Positions 11,225 through 22,780 of a DNA stretch of 64,000 nucleotides are shown one piece after another (the stretch's first letter is position 1; the number at the start of each line of letters is the position of its first letter). The notes beneath the pieces are model-generated. The model saw only the letters and a list, made by a program, of their open reading frames with translations. It was not told the DNA's origin and ran no database searches. The stretch is from Sipunculus nudus (Eukaryota > Annelida > Sipuncula > Golfingiida > Sipunculidae). A program made the translations under genes and the position numbers. Location of the stretch: assembly GCA_026874595.1 (NCBI GenBank), contig CM049307.1:78532643-78596642 (forward strand), in the 5' to 3' direction.

Positions 11225-13453
11225 ATGAGTCTTTTGACTACAATCACGTATCCGGTGGCTACGTTTTTGGCTTTCTGTGTATTATGTATAAATAGCCAAG
11301 AAATATGTGATGTAGAACCACAAATACCACCCGGAGAAATATTCGCTTGCAAAATAAATGACAACGAAAGGAGATACAATGGACAATTAATGTGTGAATA
11401 TTATCCACAATTTCAAACCCGTGGCTGTTTTTGTGACAAGCATTGCGCCTATTTTGGGGACTGTTGCGATGAGTATATCTCCAATATCACAGCACTGGAG
11501 GACATTACGTTTTCCTGTAGCTCTGTGGACGGGGTTTACAGTCAGGGTGTTAGCGTCTACGTGGTGGATAGATGCCCATCTTTCTGGAAGGAAGAAGGAG
11601 TGAGGGAAGCTTGTGAAGACACACCGGGTATATGGTACAACTGGCCAGTAACAGGGGAACATGATATTTTGTACAGGAACGTGTACTGTGCGCAATGTAA
11701 CGAAGAAAACATGGACAGTATTACTTACTGGCTTTCAAATTTCACGTGCGATTTTATGGATCCGGAACTAACAAACAGTACAAATATCGCAGATATTATC
11801 GATCAGCAAAATCAAACCAGTCCTTGCAATGTGTCATTTGTCCATCCTGACGCCTGGCACAAATATTCCACGTACAAACCATACCGCTTCTGTAAGCCCA
11901 ATATTGACCACTGTCCAGATTCGTGGAAAGATAAGTGTGTACGGAACAAATGTGAAGCTGAGAACGCGACAGTGTTGTACAGATACGACAAAGAAAGAGA
12001 GGGCGTAACATACAAAAACCCACATTGTGCTCTCTGTAATAACGCTAACGTCACCTGTGTGGATACCTATACTAAGCAACACTTTAAAATTGCTCCGTAT
12101 TTTGAAACTGTCAGAGGAACATCATACCCACTGTGTATTGTGATAGATCTTAACCTTGGTTCCGGTGTTATCACACGAGAGGTAGGATATATGACAGGGA
12201 CGCGAGTCAAAGTTGAAACCGAATTAGTGACCTGCCCATCAGGTAAAATATTTGATCCATACTCAGCAGTTTGTAAAGTTGTAAAATGTCCCCTTGAAGC
12301 CGAGTACCGAGACGGACAGTGCGTGAGTACCTCTACCTCCCCAAATAATAATAACACTTGTTCATATTATGCAAAAGTTAATGCCACAAGCTTTGAGTTT
12401 TACAACAATGGTTCCATCTTTGATCCGACTTCAGGTCGAATATACGGGAAGGACCTATATGTACTAGACGAGAGTGGTATGTACCTATGTATCGTTGATG
12501 CCATAAACATCACAGAAATCACACGCAATGTTACAGAGACATATCTCATTATGAAGTTTACCTACGCCCAGACGGTTGTTAGTAATTTAGGACAGAGTCT
12601 GTCAGTGATAGCGTTGCTCATTCTCCTCGTGATCTACTGTGTCTATCCAGTTTTGAGGAATTTACTCGGCAAAAACCTCATGTGTCTGTCTGGTTCCTTG
12701 TTAATGTTTCAGCTGATGCAGATGACGTTGATGGGCGTGACCCACCTGCCGTTTTTCTGTATTATATCGGGAATTCTAATACACTTCTGTCTCCTTGCCG
12801 TGTTCTGTTGGATGAGTGTTCTCGCCTATGACATTTGGAGCACCTTTACCTCCAGGTTTACAGTTTCAACAATTGTTAAATCAGACTTCCGGTTCCTCAA
12901 GTTTTCTCTGTATGCTTGGGGATGCCCCGCTCTGGTCATCCTTATAGGAGTACTGGTTAATTTCTGCGGTGGCAAAGGAAGTGACTTCTCCCCAGATTAC
13001 GGTAAACACATTTGCTACATCTCAAACAGGTACGCTTTAATGGTGTATGTTGGAGCACCTCTTATCGGTCTGTTATTTGCTGACTGTGTATTTTATGCTC
13101 TAACAATCATAAGCATACACCGAACCAGCAACGTGACCACAGCGATCAGTGAGAACTGTCCAAATCGTCATAGGATGTGGTTGTACGTAAAGCTAACCTC
13201 CATCACGGGGTTGACATGGGTGTTTGGTCTGATCGGCTTCAGCACGGACCTTCAATTTCTCTGGTGGGTTTACATACTCTTTAATTCTCTCCAAGGTGTT
13301 TTTATCTGCGTATCATTCGTTTGTACTCGAAAGGTATTTAAGATGATGCGCGAGACTTATCGAAGAAAACCTATTGTGGACACCAGTAAGAGTACTTCTT
13401 TACAGACTCAGCGCACCTCAGTTACGTCCGAAACCGCACATCGAACTCACTGA
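11225..13453 (+). CDS. Methuselah-like seven-transmembrane receptor with cysteine-rich ectodomain
   Basis: The 742-aa protein is intact in a single exon. Residues 1-24 are a signal peptide. Residues 57-84 resemble a somatomedin-B knot (CEYY...GCFCDKHC...DCCDEY). Two copies of a module follow: CPSFW...YRNVYCAQCN (117-159) and CPDSW...YKNPHCALCN (230-272). The extracellular part has many NxS/T sites and ends near 454. Seven hydrophobic segments lie at about 455-477, 484-506, 512-537, 558-580, 603-630, 652-673 and 678-700. The TM3 Cys (512) and loop Cys (597) are the usual disulphide pair. FSLYAWGCP in TM4 and FNSLQGVFI in TM7 are typical of the methuselah/adhesion (family B2) group. I see no GPS cleavage motif (HL.T). 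The short basic, Ser/Thr-rich tail suits kinase regulation. The ligand is unknown. It is likely a plasma-membrane receptor from a lineage-expanded family. Confidence 0.93.
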   Translation: MSLLTTITYPVATFLAFCVLCINSQEICDVEPQIPPGEIFACKINDNERRYNGQLMCEYYPQFQTRGCFCDKHCAYFGDCCDEYISNITALEDITFSCSSVDGVYSQGVSVYVVDRCPSFWKEEGVREACEDTPGIWYNWPVTGEHDILYRNVYCAQCNEENMDSITYWLSNFTCDFMDPELTNSTNIADIIDQQNQTSPCNVSFVHPDAWHKYSTYKPYRFCKPNIDHCPDSWKDKCVRNKCEAENATVLYRYDKEREGVTYKNPHCALCNNANVTCVDTYTKQHFKIAPYFETVRGTSYPLCIVIDLNLGSGVITREVGYMTGTRVKVETELVTCPSGKIFDPYSAVCKVVKCPLEAEYRDGQCVSTSTSPNNNNTCSYYAKVNATSFEFYNNGSIFDPTSGRIYGKDLYVLDESGMYLCIVDAINITEITRNVTETYLIMKFTYAQTVVSNLGQSLSVIALLILLVIYCVYPVLRNLLGKNLMCLSGSLLMFQLMQMTLMGVTHLPFFCIISGILIHFCLLAVFCWMSVLAYDIWSTFTSRFTVSTIVKSDFRFLKFSLYAWGCPALVILIGVLVNFCGGKGSDFSPDYGKHICYISNRYALMVYVGAPLIGLLFADCVFYALTIISIHRTSNVTTAISENCPNRHRMWLYVKLTSITGLTWVFGLIGFSTDLQFLWWVYILFNSLQGVFICVSFVCTRKVFKMMRETYRRKPIVDTSKSTSLQTQRTSVTSETAHRTH

Positions 13454-13482
13454 ATACTAAAATTTGTAAATGCATGTATGTT

Positions 13483-13488
13483 AATAAA
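13483..13488 (+). terminator. Polyadenylation signal of the GPCR gene
   Basis: AATAAA lies 30 bases after the stop codon. A second AATAAA at 13740-13745 is an alternative. Confidence 0.55.
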
Positions 13489-13749
13489 TTCTACATTTGT
13501 GTAAGTGGGTATAACATGTCAGAAACCATACCATCGAGTTATGCAAGTTGTTAATCGTAAGAAGCAACACCTTTTTAAAGTTAAATTCTGAGGGTCTTGC
13601 AATGAGGGAACTCACCTTTCTCCATGACTATTCTATTAAGCGGAGGGTTAAAGGGGATAGGGTGATGACAAGTATTTTCAGAGTGGAAAGTTATTTTATC
13701 TGTTGTGACTAATATATTGCGTTTTCCCTTTGTGACTGGAATAAAGTAT

Positions 13750-14280
13750 CAACATTTATATACCTGAATTCATTAAAATAATTCTGGCCAACCGGACAGG
13801 AAGAACGATTTGGTTCACAGACATACCTGTGCTCAGGAAAGGGATGGTTATATAGGATAGATTTGGCTTTAACCTGTAGTAAAACTCACGTTTTCAATTA
13901 TTAATTATCATGATCAGCAGCATCTGATGTTTCCATGTAAACAAATTATCATTTCATATTTGCTAGATCTATTGGTCAAGATCTAAGGTAATGATGATTG
14001 TTAAAGCCGGTATTGTTGTCCAGTTATAACAGAATGGTCGCACTACCACACGTTCACAAAAAAAATTTCTTCCATGAGATAATGAGATCTAGGAGCGGCA
14101 GGAAACTAATTAGTACTAACGATTGGTGGACTCGCCCACATGATCATGTCTGACCCTTTCCATGTTTTTATTGAGCCAGCCATATGATTTTGTAAAATAT
14201 TGATTTTGATACTCCCGTTTTATATATTTATATGTTCCAGTTGAATTAGGGTGGCTATTGTACTTTCGTCATTGTATATA
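13750..14280. other. No gene seen
   Basis: AT-rich sequence between the receptor 3' end and the pogo-like element. No ORF, repeat or RNA gene recognised. Confidence 0.4.
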
Positions 14281-15513
14281 CAGTGAAACCTCGTTGTGTC
14301 GAAGTCGAAGGGACTGGAAAATTTACTTCGACACAACCGGAGTTCGAGACAACCGATGTTCATTATATTTAACCTTCTTCAGCCTCTATTATCGATAAAT
14401 AATTCACATGAATAAGGCCTATGTTATGTTCTCACAAATGTTTTCGCGAAAGAACAACACAGAGTTTATATACATTTTTTTTATTAATAATAATAAAAAA
14501 AAACACATAAGCACCACCAGAACTAGGGTTAGGTAAATCAAGAAAGTGAAATAAGAACACATATATGTACGTTTATAAAAGCACACCAACCAATTAATGA
14601 TTGGCTCAGATCATTTTCGGTTCAACAGATCAGATCTTCAGATCGTTCCAGCCACCCATTGCTGCACTTGAAGTTGGCGCCCGCTATCTTGACTGCGAGG
14701 TCATTAGCCTTGGCATGCAGCATTGGTCCACTGACTGGGATGTCCTGTGCATGGGCAGAGTTGAACCACGTCAGCTTCGCACTTCTGTTCAATGGTCTTT
14801 ACATCAAGTTTACGCTAAGCAGGCCACGACGCAATAGCAAACATGACACGAACAATATAAAAGTGAAGCAGTGATACTGTATAACGTACCCTATGGTGAA
14901 TAAGAGTCAGTTTGTTTTAGAACTCATCTTCCTCCCTTTATATAGAGTCCTGTATGTTTATCCTAGACACATCTAAGGTAAGGATTGGATTGTGTTTGAT
15001 TTATCAATAACTTCTCATTAATGCTTTGTCGACGGGAGAAGAAAGGAATGGCCATGAGTGACTTATTGGCCAAAAGAATAGAACGGACTAGGTATGTTAG
15101 CCTTCGCGCTTGATGAGTAAGATCCTTGCTGGTATCAGTTTTGTAACTAGTCAACGCGGCCGTAGGTATGATTGTTGGTCCGTGCACAACTGTTGTCAGA
15201 CCTTTAAGCGGCATGACCTTGATTCGACAGAGCCATCGCACTTGGTGAGTTAGAGCCTGGTCATCACGGTCCAATCATGATTGACGGGCCCTGCATAACT
15301 GTTATCCAATCATGACTTCGAGTTAAGCGGTAGAAATATTAACTGGGGGCCAACAAAACACCTCGACATATCCGGTTTTTCGACACATCCGACTTCGACA
15401 CAAGCGGAGTTCAATTAGTAAAGTTTTAACTATTTTATGCAGGGATCCCACGTTCGACTTCGACACATGCGGGAATTCGACTTAACCGAGACCGACACAA
15501 CGAGTCTTCACTG
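14281..15513 (-). mobile_element. Pogo/Tigger-like DNA transposon, internally deleted
   Basis: Left end CAGTGAAACCTCGTTGTGTC is matched by the inverted right end (GACACAACGAG...TTCACTG, ending 15513). Both are flanked by TA (14279-14280, 15514-15515). Subterminal 'TTCGACACA' motifs repeat on both sides. The element carries a minus-strand remnant of a pogo-type transposase (separate entry). At 1233 bp it is shorter than an autonomous Tigger (usually 2-3 kb), so most of the gene is deleted. Its right end abuts (TA)n, as in the 7160-8057 element. Confidence 0.88.
14620..14850 (-). pseudogene. Remnant of pogo/Tigger transposase DNA-binding region (HTH plus CENPB-type HTH)
   Basis: Read on the minus strand, bases near 14815-14770 give RKLDVKTIEQKCEA, typical of the first helix-turn-helix of pogo-like transposases. 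A second frame just downstream gives WFNSAHAQDIPVSGPML, then ANDLAVKIAGANFKCSNGWL, the signature of the CENPB-type domain (VSGPML...A..FK.S.GWL). The two pieces are in different frames with the intervening region missing, and a TGA follows near 14627. No DDE catalytic domain is left. It cannot be active, but it fixes the class of the surrounding element. Confidence 0.85.
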
Positions 15514-15561
<48 letters not shown>

Positions 15562-15645
15562 TATATAACTCTGGAGAAAAACAACACTAGTCTGTAGGCC
15601 ATAGAGCACTTTACATCGGAGGGTAACACTACCTTCTATATGCAT

Positions 15646-15718
<73 letters not shown>
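15514..15718. repeat. Two (TA)n microsatellites with a short unique spacer
   Basis: TA runs occupy about 15514-15558 and 15643-15718. The Ile-Tyr ORFs on both strands here are artefacts. Confidence 0.9.
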
Positions 15719-15721
<3 letters not shown>

Positions 15722-17890
15722 CATATTAAGAAAGAAAGGCGCTGCTTTCGGTATTTGGCGTATATTATTTCATTTACCAAATCTTTTAATCGTAAAAGAG
15801 AGGTCCCCCCGTAATCCACCCCTGATTTTACTTCAGTTATTTAAAGGAGACCATTACCTACCTGACCTTTATAAACATAAGGCAATCACTTGGAGCTTTT
15901 ATAAACAAATACGTCAGGAAACGTAAAAATCACCACACAGAGACAGTTTGTGTTGTTTAAATTTTTTTAAGTGTTTTTAAGTGTTTATAATATTTAGGGA
16001 CCCGCTAAAATAAAACGAATTCAACAAGGGCATCTGGCAGCAAGTCAAGAGCTTTGCAAGTTGCTTTTTGCAAAGAGTGACCTTCTACCTCCGTATATAT
16101 TCAACCTTCCACCTTAGGTTACATGTTTTGCCGTTTGTCAACATTGTAGTGTTTACTGACATGTTGATAAACAAGTTCATACATCCTTCTCGAAGGCGGT
16201 GTTGATAAACAAATTCATGCATCGTTCACGAAGGCGTTATAATTTTTTTTTCACAACCAAAATTACCCTTAGATCATTAATATATACACAGAGGAAGCCA
16301 GATACCACAAATTCCTTTTTCAAAAGGGAGGGGCATTGGCACCTTTAAGATATTTCAAGCACGGTCTTTAATAAGTTTGCATTTTGTTTCAATTTTCGTC
16401 AACAGATGCTGCCCTGTTGATAGAAAAACACTCATAATTTGAAAAACGTTAATGATTTTATACAAATGTTATGTTTAGGATATCATTTCGAATATCTTTC
16501 AACGTAATAAATGATTTCCAGAAATCGTGAAATAGATCCAATAAAAACAAATTTAAAACACACACTATGTTTGAAAAGCTATGTTCAGTCCCGGCGGAGA
16601 GATTGATACATGACAGAACGTATTGAAACTTACAACACTGAAACTTACAACATGGCATACCGTTAACTTGTTCATTTCAGAACCCTGGATGTAATGTACA
16701 CCTGACCACTCGGCCGGACAACGACCAACACCGTTAAGCTAAAATACAATGAGAAGAGATGTTCTGGTCTGATTCCATGAATCACCTGTATATGTTGCAC
16801 ATTAAAAACATCCAATGAAATGAGAAAAAAGAAAGAAAACGTAACAGACGCTCATATCATAAAAATGTCTAAAATATCGAAGACAGAAAATAAGTCAGAT
16901 ACCACAACCTGGGCCAGGATCCTAATCAAACTTTGATGTGTACACAGCTGTTCAACAACTACATCCCATGTCACCTATAGAACTATGCCTCCCACTAATA
17001 CAACAGTCCCATGTATTGGTTTGTAAATTTCAATGTCGCAGCTAGTGCTGACTGCCCGACCCTGTTTGCTTTAAATTTAATGTCATTGGCATAATTTTTA
17101 AGGAATATATAAGGAGCAACAATTGATGAATCTGTATCTTTCTCCCCAAATTAAAATATTTTGCACTTGTGGTAACATCCCAAACTATACCCGCACTTCC
17201 GCTGCGCCGTTCATTTTGAATTTCCGTTCTCGGTAATGTCGCTGTGATATGAGTAGGGGAGACGGGGGAAACAAATAACAAACAAATTAAACGATGTGTA
17301 CTTACCATGACAAAAGCACATTCCCTGGACGGAGACCGCGCTCCAGCTTTTTTGACTGATTAAAAGTTAATATGGGGAAAGATGTTCGTTTCCACTGTTC
17401 AAGTGCCCGGAGGGCAGAACCCTATACAATGAATCGTCAGCTACGGAACGCGGAGCCAGTCATTAATCCCGGAGTAATATATAGAACTATTTAGAAAAAA
17501 ATTCCCTTGTGTCTTATTTACCAAACAGAACTGCCAGAAACACAACAAGATCTCGTGCAGCATGTTATTCCACATTCGGACTTTTTGTCAAACATCAGCA
17601 ACAATTAACTGTCGCTCTATCAAATTTAGAAGAAAGGGCAACAGCAGCCATTGTCTGTTATTAAGAGAATTCTTTTTTTATAACCTGTGATTATGTACTC
17701 ATCAAAACTCACTGATTACAAATTTTATAGCATTTTTATTTAATCCAAAATTAAATAAACCCCTGTCTGATGAAATGAACAATATATTGATTTAACATTA
17801 ATTTAAAATAATTACAGTCTTTTTATAATATGCATGCTGTAGAGATTTACAAGAATTGTTTTCCTGTCTTTGTTCAGCTTTCTTGGATTG
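15719..17890. other. No gene seen
   Basis: AT-rich DNA. A local duplication, 'gttgataaacaa(g/a)ttcat(a/g)catc', occurs at about 16162 and 16201. No ORF has recognisable domains; the longest is an 88-codon minus ORF at 17042-17308 of unknown nature. Confidence 0.4.
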
Positions 17891-18611
17891 TAGGGCTGTG
17901 CGATATTATCGATATATCACGATACGGCGATTCGCATATTGTGTATCGCGATTAAGTAAAATATTGTTTCGGTTACAAATAATGGGTTCATGACAGGCTT
18001 AAATTGAAAGCCGCTGCCGTGTCTTTAGACGTGTAGTGGGAAATGTTCAATTAGGACTCATATACCATTGATCAAAGGTCTGTCCCAGGAAATTTACATG
18101 TATGCTCAATGACTTATCGGCATACGAATAATATTTCAATACCACAATATAGTGAGAAGTGCTGAAAACGGTCATAATAATTAATCATTCATTAATATTC
18201 TTTCTTCACATCCAACGATAACTGCATTAAGAAATGTCAAGTTTTGTTCAATAACGGCAGCCCTGATGAGATTGTGGACAGTGCTTTAATTTACACATTC
18301 TCTAATTCCCAAGTTATTTGCACTTGTAAGGCCAAAAAAAACTTTGATTTTAAAGGTTTCTTTGAGTACTGTAAGCCATTTTACTAGGTAAATTAGTAAT
18401 TAATACTGCCATATTTTTTGTATTTAAAATAAACTGATATGCAAAAACATGTTTTGTCTCATTATATTCAATATAATAATGAATGATTTATAATAATAAT
18501 AATAACTCTTATTTCCTTGAAATTTATTACAATAGAAAAACATCGTATCGCAATACGCTACCACATATCGCAATATCTAGCTATACGAAGTTATTTGCGA
18601 TACCCAGCTCT
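17891..18611. mobile_element. hAT-like non-autonomous element (TAGGGCTG...CAGCTCTA ends)
   Basis: The left end TAGGGCTGTGCGATATTATC is mirrored imperfectly by the right end (inverted: TAGAGCTGGGTATCGC). Both ends are followed by repeated TATCGNNATA-type motifs, a pattern common in hAT elements. The ~720-bp interior is non-coding. A clear 8-bp target duplication is not visible, suggesting an old insertion. Confidence 0.6.
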
Positions 18612-18614
18612 ACT

Positions 18615-19150
18615 TAGAAGGTACGAGGTTTAAGTTGTGGTATTCGCCTTAAAATATTTTAAATAGGCCGCAGAAAGACTATGAAACAGAAAAAGACTGA
18701 AAGCAAATAGAACTAATCTTATGAGAAATTACCTGGTGCATTGCCATAAACATAAGTAACTCTGTAACATACAAGACACAATATGTTAATTCCATGTTCG
18801 TAGACGCACATACAAGCAAAGTAATCTCTACAATTGTCCGTATATAATCTTTTAATAATTGTAAATATATATTTATTTATATTCTTTCTTTATCACGTCA
18901 AACGGCATATTCAACCAAGCTTTTTGTTTTGTGAAAACCATGGCTCTTATTTTTAAGTTATATTTGATAATGTTGATATCTTGTAGTCTGTTCAAGTATA
19001 TGATATTATGAATCCTTTTATGAAATTTTAACCATGTTGTGTTCTCTTCATATTTCCAATAACTATTGTGCATTAGCGCATGCAGTAACAATGCAAATGA
19101 TGCATGAATGACTGGTGGTGTAGCCTACATACATCTTATAATAACCGAAT
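18615..19150. other. No gene seen
   Basis: AT-rich sequence with no supported feature. Confidence 0.4.
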
Positions 19151-19153
19151 AAC

Positions 19154-19159
19154 ATATAT

Positions 19160-19196
<37 letters not shown>

Positions 19197-19197
19197 A

Positions 19198-19229
<32 letters not shown>
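19154..19229. repeat. (TA)n microsatellite
   Basis: TA repeat with a few interruptions (TAAA, CATA). Confidence 0.9.
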
Positions 19230-19261
19230 GTATCAGACAGAGAGATAGGTGTATAGAGTAC

Positions 19262-19521
19262 AGGTGAAGATGTTCTAACACCAGCTTTCTGATGTAGACC
19301 TGAGGGTCAGCTCTGATTGTCTTGATCAGACGATGGACATCAGTCTGACAAATTACCAGCTGATGAGCATTGTTAAATATTTGGGCTTCGGCAGGTTTGG
19401 CATCTCTGCCCATCCGACTAACCTGTTGCCAGTATTATATTTTGGTGTCTGGTTCCCCCCAGTGGTACAAATAACGAATGTCACTGATATTGACACCCAT
19501 CCCAAAGGCCACTGATATGAC
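19262..19521 (-). pseudogene. RecQ-like ATP-dependent helicase exon, decayed (motifs V and VI)
   Basis: Translated from 19521 downwards, the frame reads VISVAFGMGVNISDIRYLYH then WGEPDTKI, a stop (TAA near 19436), then YWQQVSRMGRDAKPAEAQ. This matches the RecQ-family block around helicase motifs V and VI (FGMGVDI.D.R...HWG.P......Y.Q..GR.GRDG.PA.A). The Arg finger region is changed from GR.GRDG to SRMGRDA. The open frame continues for about 55 more codons (TIRADPQVYI) to near 19264. With one stop and no visible neighbouring exons, it looks like a stranded, non-functional exon. A second, more diverged copy lies about 0.9 kb away on the same strand. Confidence 0.75.
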
Positions 19522-20235
19522 CTAAACACGTATGGTTGAGTCTGGTTTTGATAACTCTTTGAAAATTATAGTTACATTTTTGCTCACCATAGGGGGTGAA
19601 TAGATGTTGTGTCATATTTTATTTTTTTCTTCAAACATCAATTGTGCTATGAGTACTATGTCAATATAGTTCTTACTGATGGTATTAAATTAGACTGGCC
19701 CAGTCAATGAAATGGCTCTGACTGTGTCGCACTTAGTGTCGGTACTGCCACCACGCGGCAACTTACTTAACTAATACTTCTCTCTGACCCTCTTATTTCA
19801 CCATAAGAACTCGAACTGAGTTACGTTGCGTCTATCGGTACATGGAATCACATTTCATTTGAAGCATTTTAGCAGTAAACATCAATAAAATAAAGCCCTG
19901 GCAGGGCTAGTATTAAATGTTTCTTCTAATACCATAGATGTTTGTGTTATTTTACTGTGTTTTTCGCGGTATTTGCCATTCATAAAGTAAATTGGCTTCA
20001 TCATTCACAGTTATACAGCTTGATCTTGCAAGTTCCATTTTACAAGGAGATGCTAAACAATTCCCCTTGAGTCATCGCCTCTGGTGTCACCAATACCACT
20101 GAATAGGTCCAAGCAAAAACCTCCAAATAATCTAACATGCAGATACTGCTAATATACTTGAAAATACTAATATAAATTACATCTTGGTCATCTCTGTCCA
20201 TTTCCGCATGAACTGTCCAATTAATTTGTTTTTTT

Positions 20236-20436
20236 TTTGTGGCAAACATGCTGCTGATATTGAGGATAACAATGTAAGGTGTGGGCTCCTGTTGCTCTGT
20301 CATCTTTACCAGTACGACCAGCTGGTGTGGGCACTGTGGTAAATAGTGTCTGGTTCTCCCGAGTAATACACATGTACCGAACGGCTCTGATTTTTACCCC
20401 GATATCTACATCCAACTGATGTGACCAAACCACTTG
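20236..20436 (-). pseudogene. Second decayed copy of the RecQ-like helicase exon
   Basis: Read from 20433 downwards it gives LDVDIGVKIRAVRYM, then ENQTLF, then PAGRTGKDDRATGAHTLH. It aligns with the 19262-19521 copy: both have a (V/I)RY block, a shared GAACCAGACAC nucleotide core, and a GR-G-D--A block matching motif VI. It has no internal stop over about 65 codons but has lost most of motif V (FGMG replaced). Divergence suggests an old duplication. Assignment rests on the better copy. Confidence 0.55.
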
Positions 20437-20439
20437 TTG

Positions 20440-21790
20440 AGAAGTGCGGTTTGGGTGATAAGATCTTATTCAGGTCTGTTCATTTTAACATGGAATTTGC
20501 GGATTCATTTATTATTTTGACAGACAAAGTTTATACAGACGTAATATAGGTACCATTCCTTGTATCTGAGGAACCATAAGGGGATTCCGAGGGGGTCCGG
20601 GTAACCCGGAAGCTTTTTTTTTCAGAATTTCAGACTTATGTTTGCAGCCTGGACTTCCCCCCCCCCCCCCCCAACTCTTATAATAATTTTATTTTAAAAT
20701 CCTCAATTAATAATTTGAAATTATAGATTGGTGATAAATGATATTGCAATTAATAAACAGAATTACAAGCAGTTCAATTTGAAATTATAATTAAAGAAAA
20801 CTAAAATGATGATTTAGGTGGATTCACTAAATACCTTGGATACGTTATATATACATATTTTGTAAACTGCCTTTTCATTATCATTTTTTTAAATTCAAAA
20901 CTTAAAAGCGTTCTAAAGATTTCCCCTAAGGATGCTAAGGTGACATAAATCTCAGTATAAAAAAAAAATTTCTGGACTTCCATTATGCCATTTTATGCAA
21001 AAAATAATTTGTGATTATACGCGATGTCACACCTAAGGTCAGATGGGAGTCTGTTCCTTACTTTGTGAGCACGAACTAAGCTCCCGAGGCAGCGGAACTC
21101 TTGCGCTTCTAAAGAAGCTTCTGATTTTCCCACTGCCTGCTTTGACCGTTTATGATGCACTTAAACACCAGGTGGTGCACATGGGCCTGTCTGCTGAAAA
21201 AAAAAGTGCTGATGTGACTATCATCCAAGCAAATGCAAGTCAACAAACACTCGACAGGCATCAGGCTCCGCCCAGAAACCACGTGTGGGGCAAATTTCTC
21301 TGAGCTTGTGGCCTGTTAAAACGGTCGATGAGCTGTCACTCAAAACAAAATGAACAACATTTGCTTCGTGCATTCCTCGCTTGGCTGGTCAACAGTTTTG
21401 TATTCCAGCACAGGGTCTCATCTGATTGGACCAAAATACAGTGCTCCCCTCTGGTGTAGAGATTCATGACACAAGGTCATAACAAACAGCGCTTACGATA
21501 TAGGTAGTTGGCGTATGTGTAAAACGCTGTGTAAAGAGCGTAAGCACGAACATGTTCAGGAAAAGAAAACATGCCCCTGAAGAAACGGTGTGACAGCAAC
21601 AACAATTTACTGTTGTAGTAACCCGCAGCAAATCGTAGCACTTCGAGGAAAATGTAGCAAATGAAAGATGTTTGGGTATGTTAAAAACTGTAGATAAGTT
21701 CATGCAGTGGTTTATCGTAGACAGTAATATCACATCCGTAGTGGTCTCAGAGAGAAAAGTGTAGCTTGAGCGAATAGCGAAATTAACATA
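20440..21790. other. No gene seen
   Basis: Contains a C run (about 20658-20672) and unrecognised short ORFs (for example 21043-21303, 86 codons). No domain recognised. Confidence 0.4.
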
Positions 21791-21796
21791 GGTGTA

Positions 21797-21996
21797 CACA
21801 GGCGCAGATCAAGGGGGGGGGATGTTACCCTGCTCTCGACCAACAACCGTTTCTCAGAAAAAATGTATGCATGACGGCGGGTTTTAGGGGTTGAGCCCCC
21901 CCCCCCCCGCTCTAAACCAACTACCTATTCCGCTAATTTTTATGCATGACACCCGCTTTCCCCTCCTTGCTAAACATCCTGGATCCACGCCTGTGC
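21797..21996. mobile_element. Short inverted-repeat MITE with G/C tracts
   Basis: Left end CACAGGCGCAGATCAAGG followed by a G run. Right end CCTGGATCCACGCCTGTG is its inverted counterpart. About 200 bp, non-coding, with an internal C run at about 21897-21908. The ends resemble the GGCGGATCCAG family at 8804-9690. Confidence 0.6.
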
Positions 21997-22026
21997 ACCT
22001 GCACTAAATGACCTGACTGAACAAAG

Positions 22027-22110
22027 CCAGCTGTGACACTGAAACCTACAAGGTGAGAATTGTAAATATCAGGCCCCTTGACGCGCCTGTATGCAGTCAG
22101 TGAAAGGGCC
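22027..22110. repeat. Dispersed repeat R1, copy 2
   Basis: Diverged copy of 6640-6722, same orientation. Confidence 0.6.
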
Positions 22111-22677
22111 TATGGTCATTATTAAAAATTGAGAGAATATATTTCTGTATATTTCGGCTAAATTATTGTTTTATAATAATAACCAGATGCACTCGTGAAA
22201 AATCCACGGTTTTGTAATCACGTGGTAGGGACTGAATATCGTATATTTTAATTGTGCCTTTCGTTTGAACTGTTGTTCATAATATAAAGATTACTTGTGC
22301 TAGGACTCTCCAGGATACCCCCTCTCCAAAAAAGTCTGCAAGGAATACTTAATTATGCTTTTCAGGAAATCAAACAAAAGAGTAGACGTTAGGGATATAT
22401 AGGGTATGCAAATATGCGCGAGTTTTATTTTCTTCCGATTAACACGAAGGCACGATATCTTCATTGCCGGAGTGATAGCGATTGTACATATAGGCCATGT
22501 ATACTGTGATAAAAATTGAAGAAATTATATGACTGGATATTTAAAAATAAAAGTTTATGACAAATAATATGTATAAACTGAAGCTCAAAGGACACTACAG
22601 AAACGATGTTTTTAGTTGTTAAACCGAAGGTGCGTAATACAGTGGGCTTGGGTGACACCAGGATGCAATTATAATAT

Positions 22678-22780
22678 GATAGGAATCGAGTGCTACCGCC
22701 CTGTCACGTAGTCCCAAACGAAATGGAACTCTGCAGATGTACAGACTTAGATAAGGAACTAGATAAGAGAGCATAAAATA
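22678..22780. repeat. Dispersed repeat R2, copy 1
   Basis: Shares GATAGGAA-CGAGTGCTACCGCC, then a TAGTC(A/C)CAAAC block and GCAGATGTACA, with 56159-56262 in the same orientation. Confidence 0.7.

Noticed and set aside
14963-15274. 103-codon minus ORF inside the pogo-like element, starting MDRDDQ, like a minus frame near 20190
   Set aside because: The shared hexapeptide is too short to mean homology; no transposase motif in the frame.
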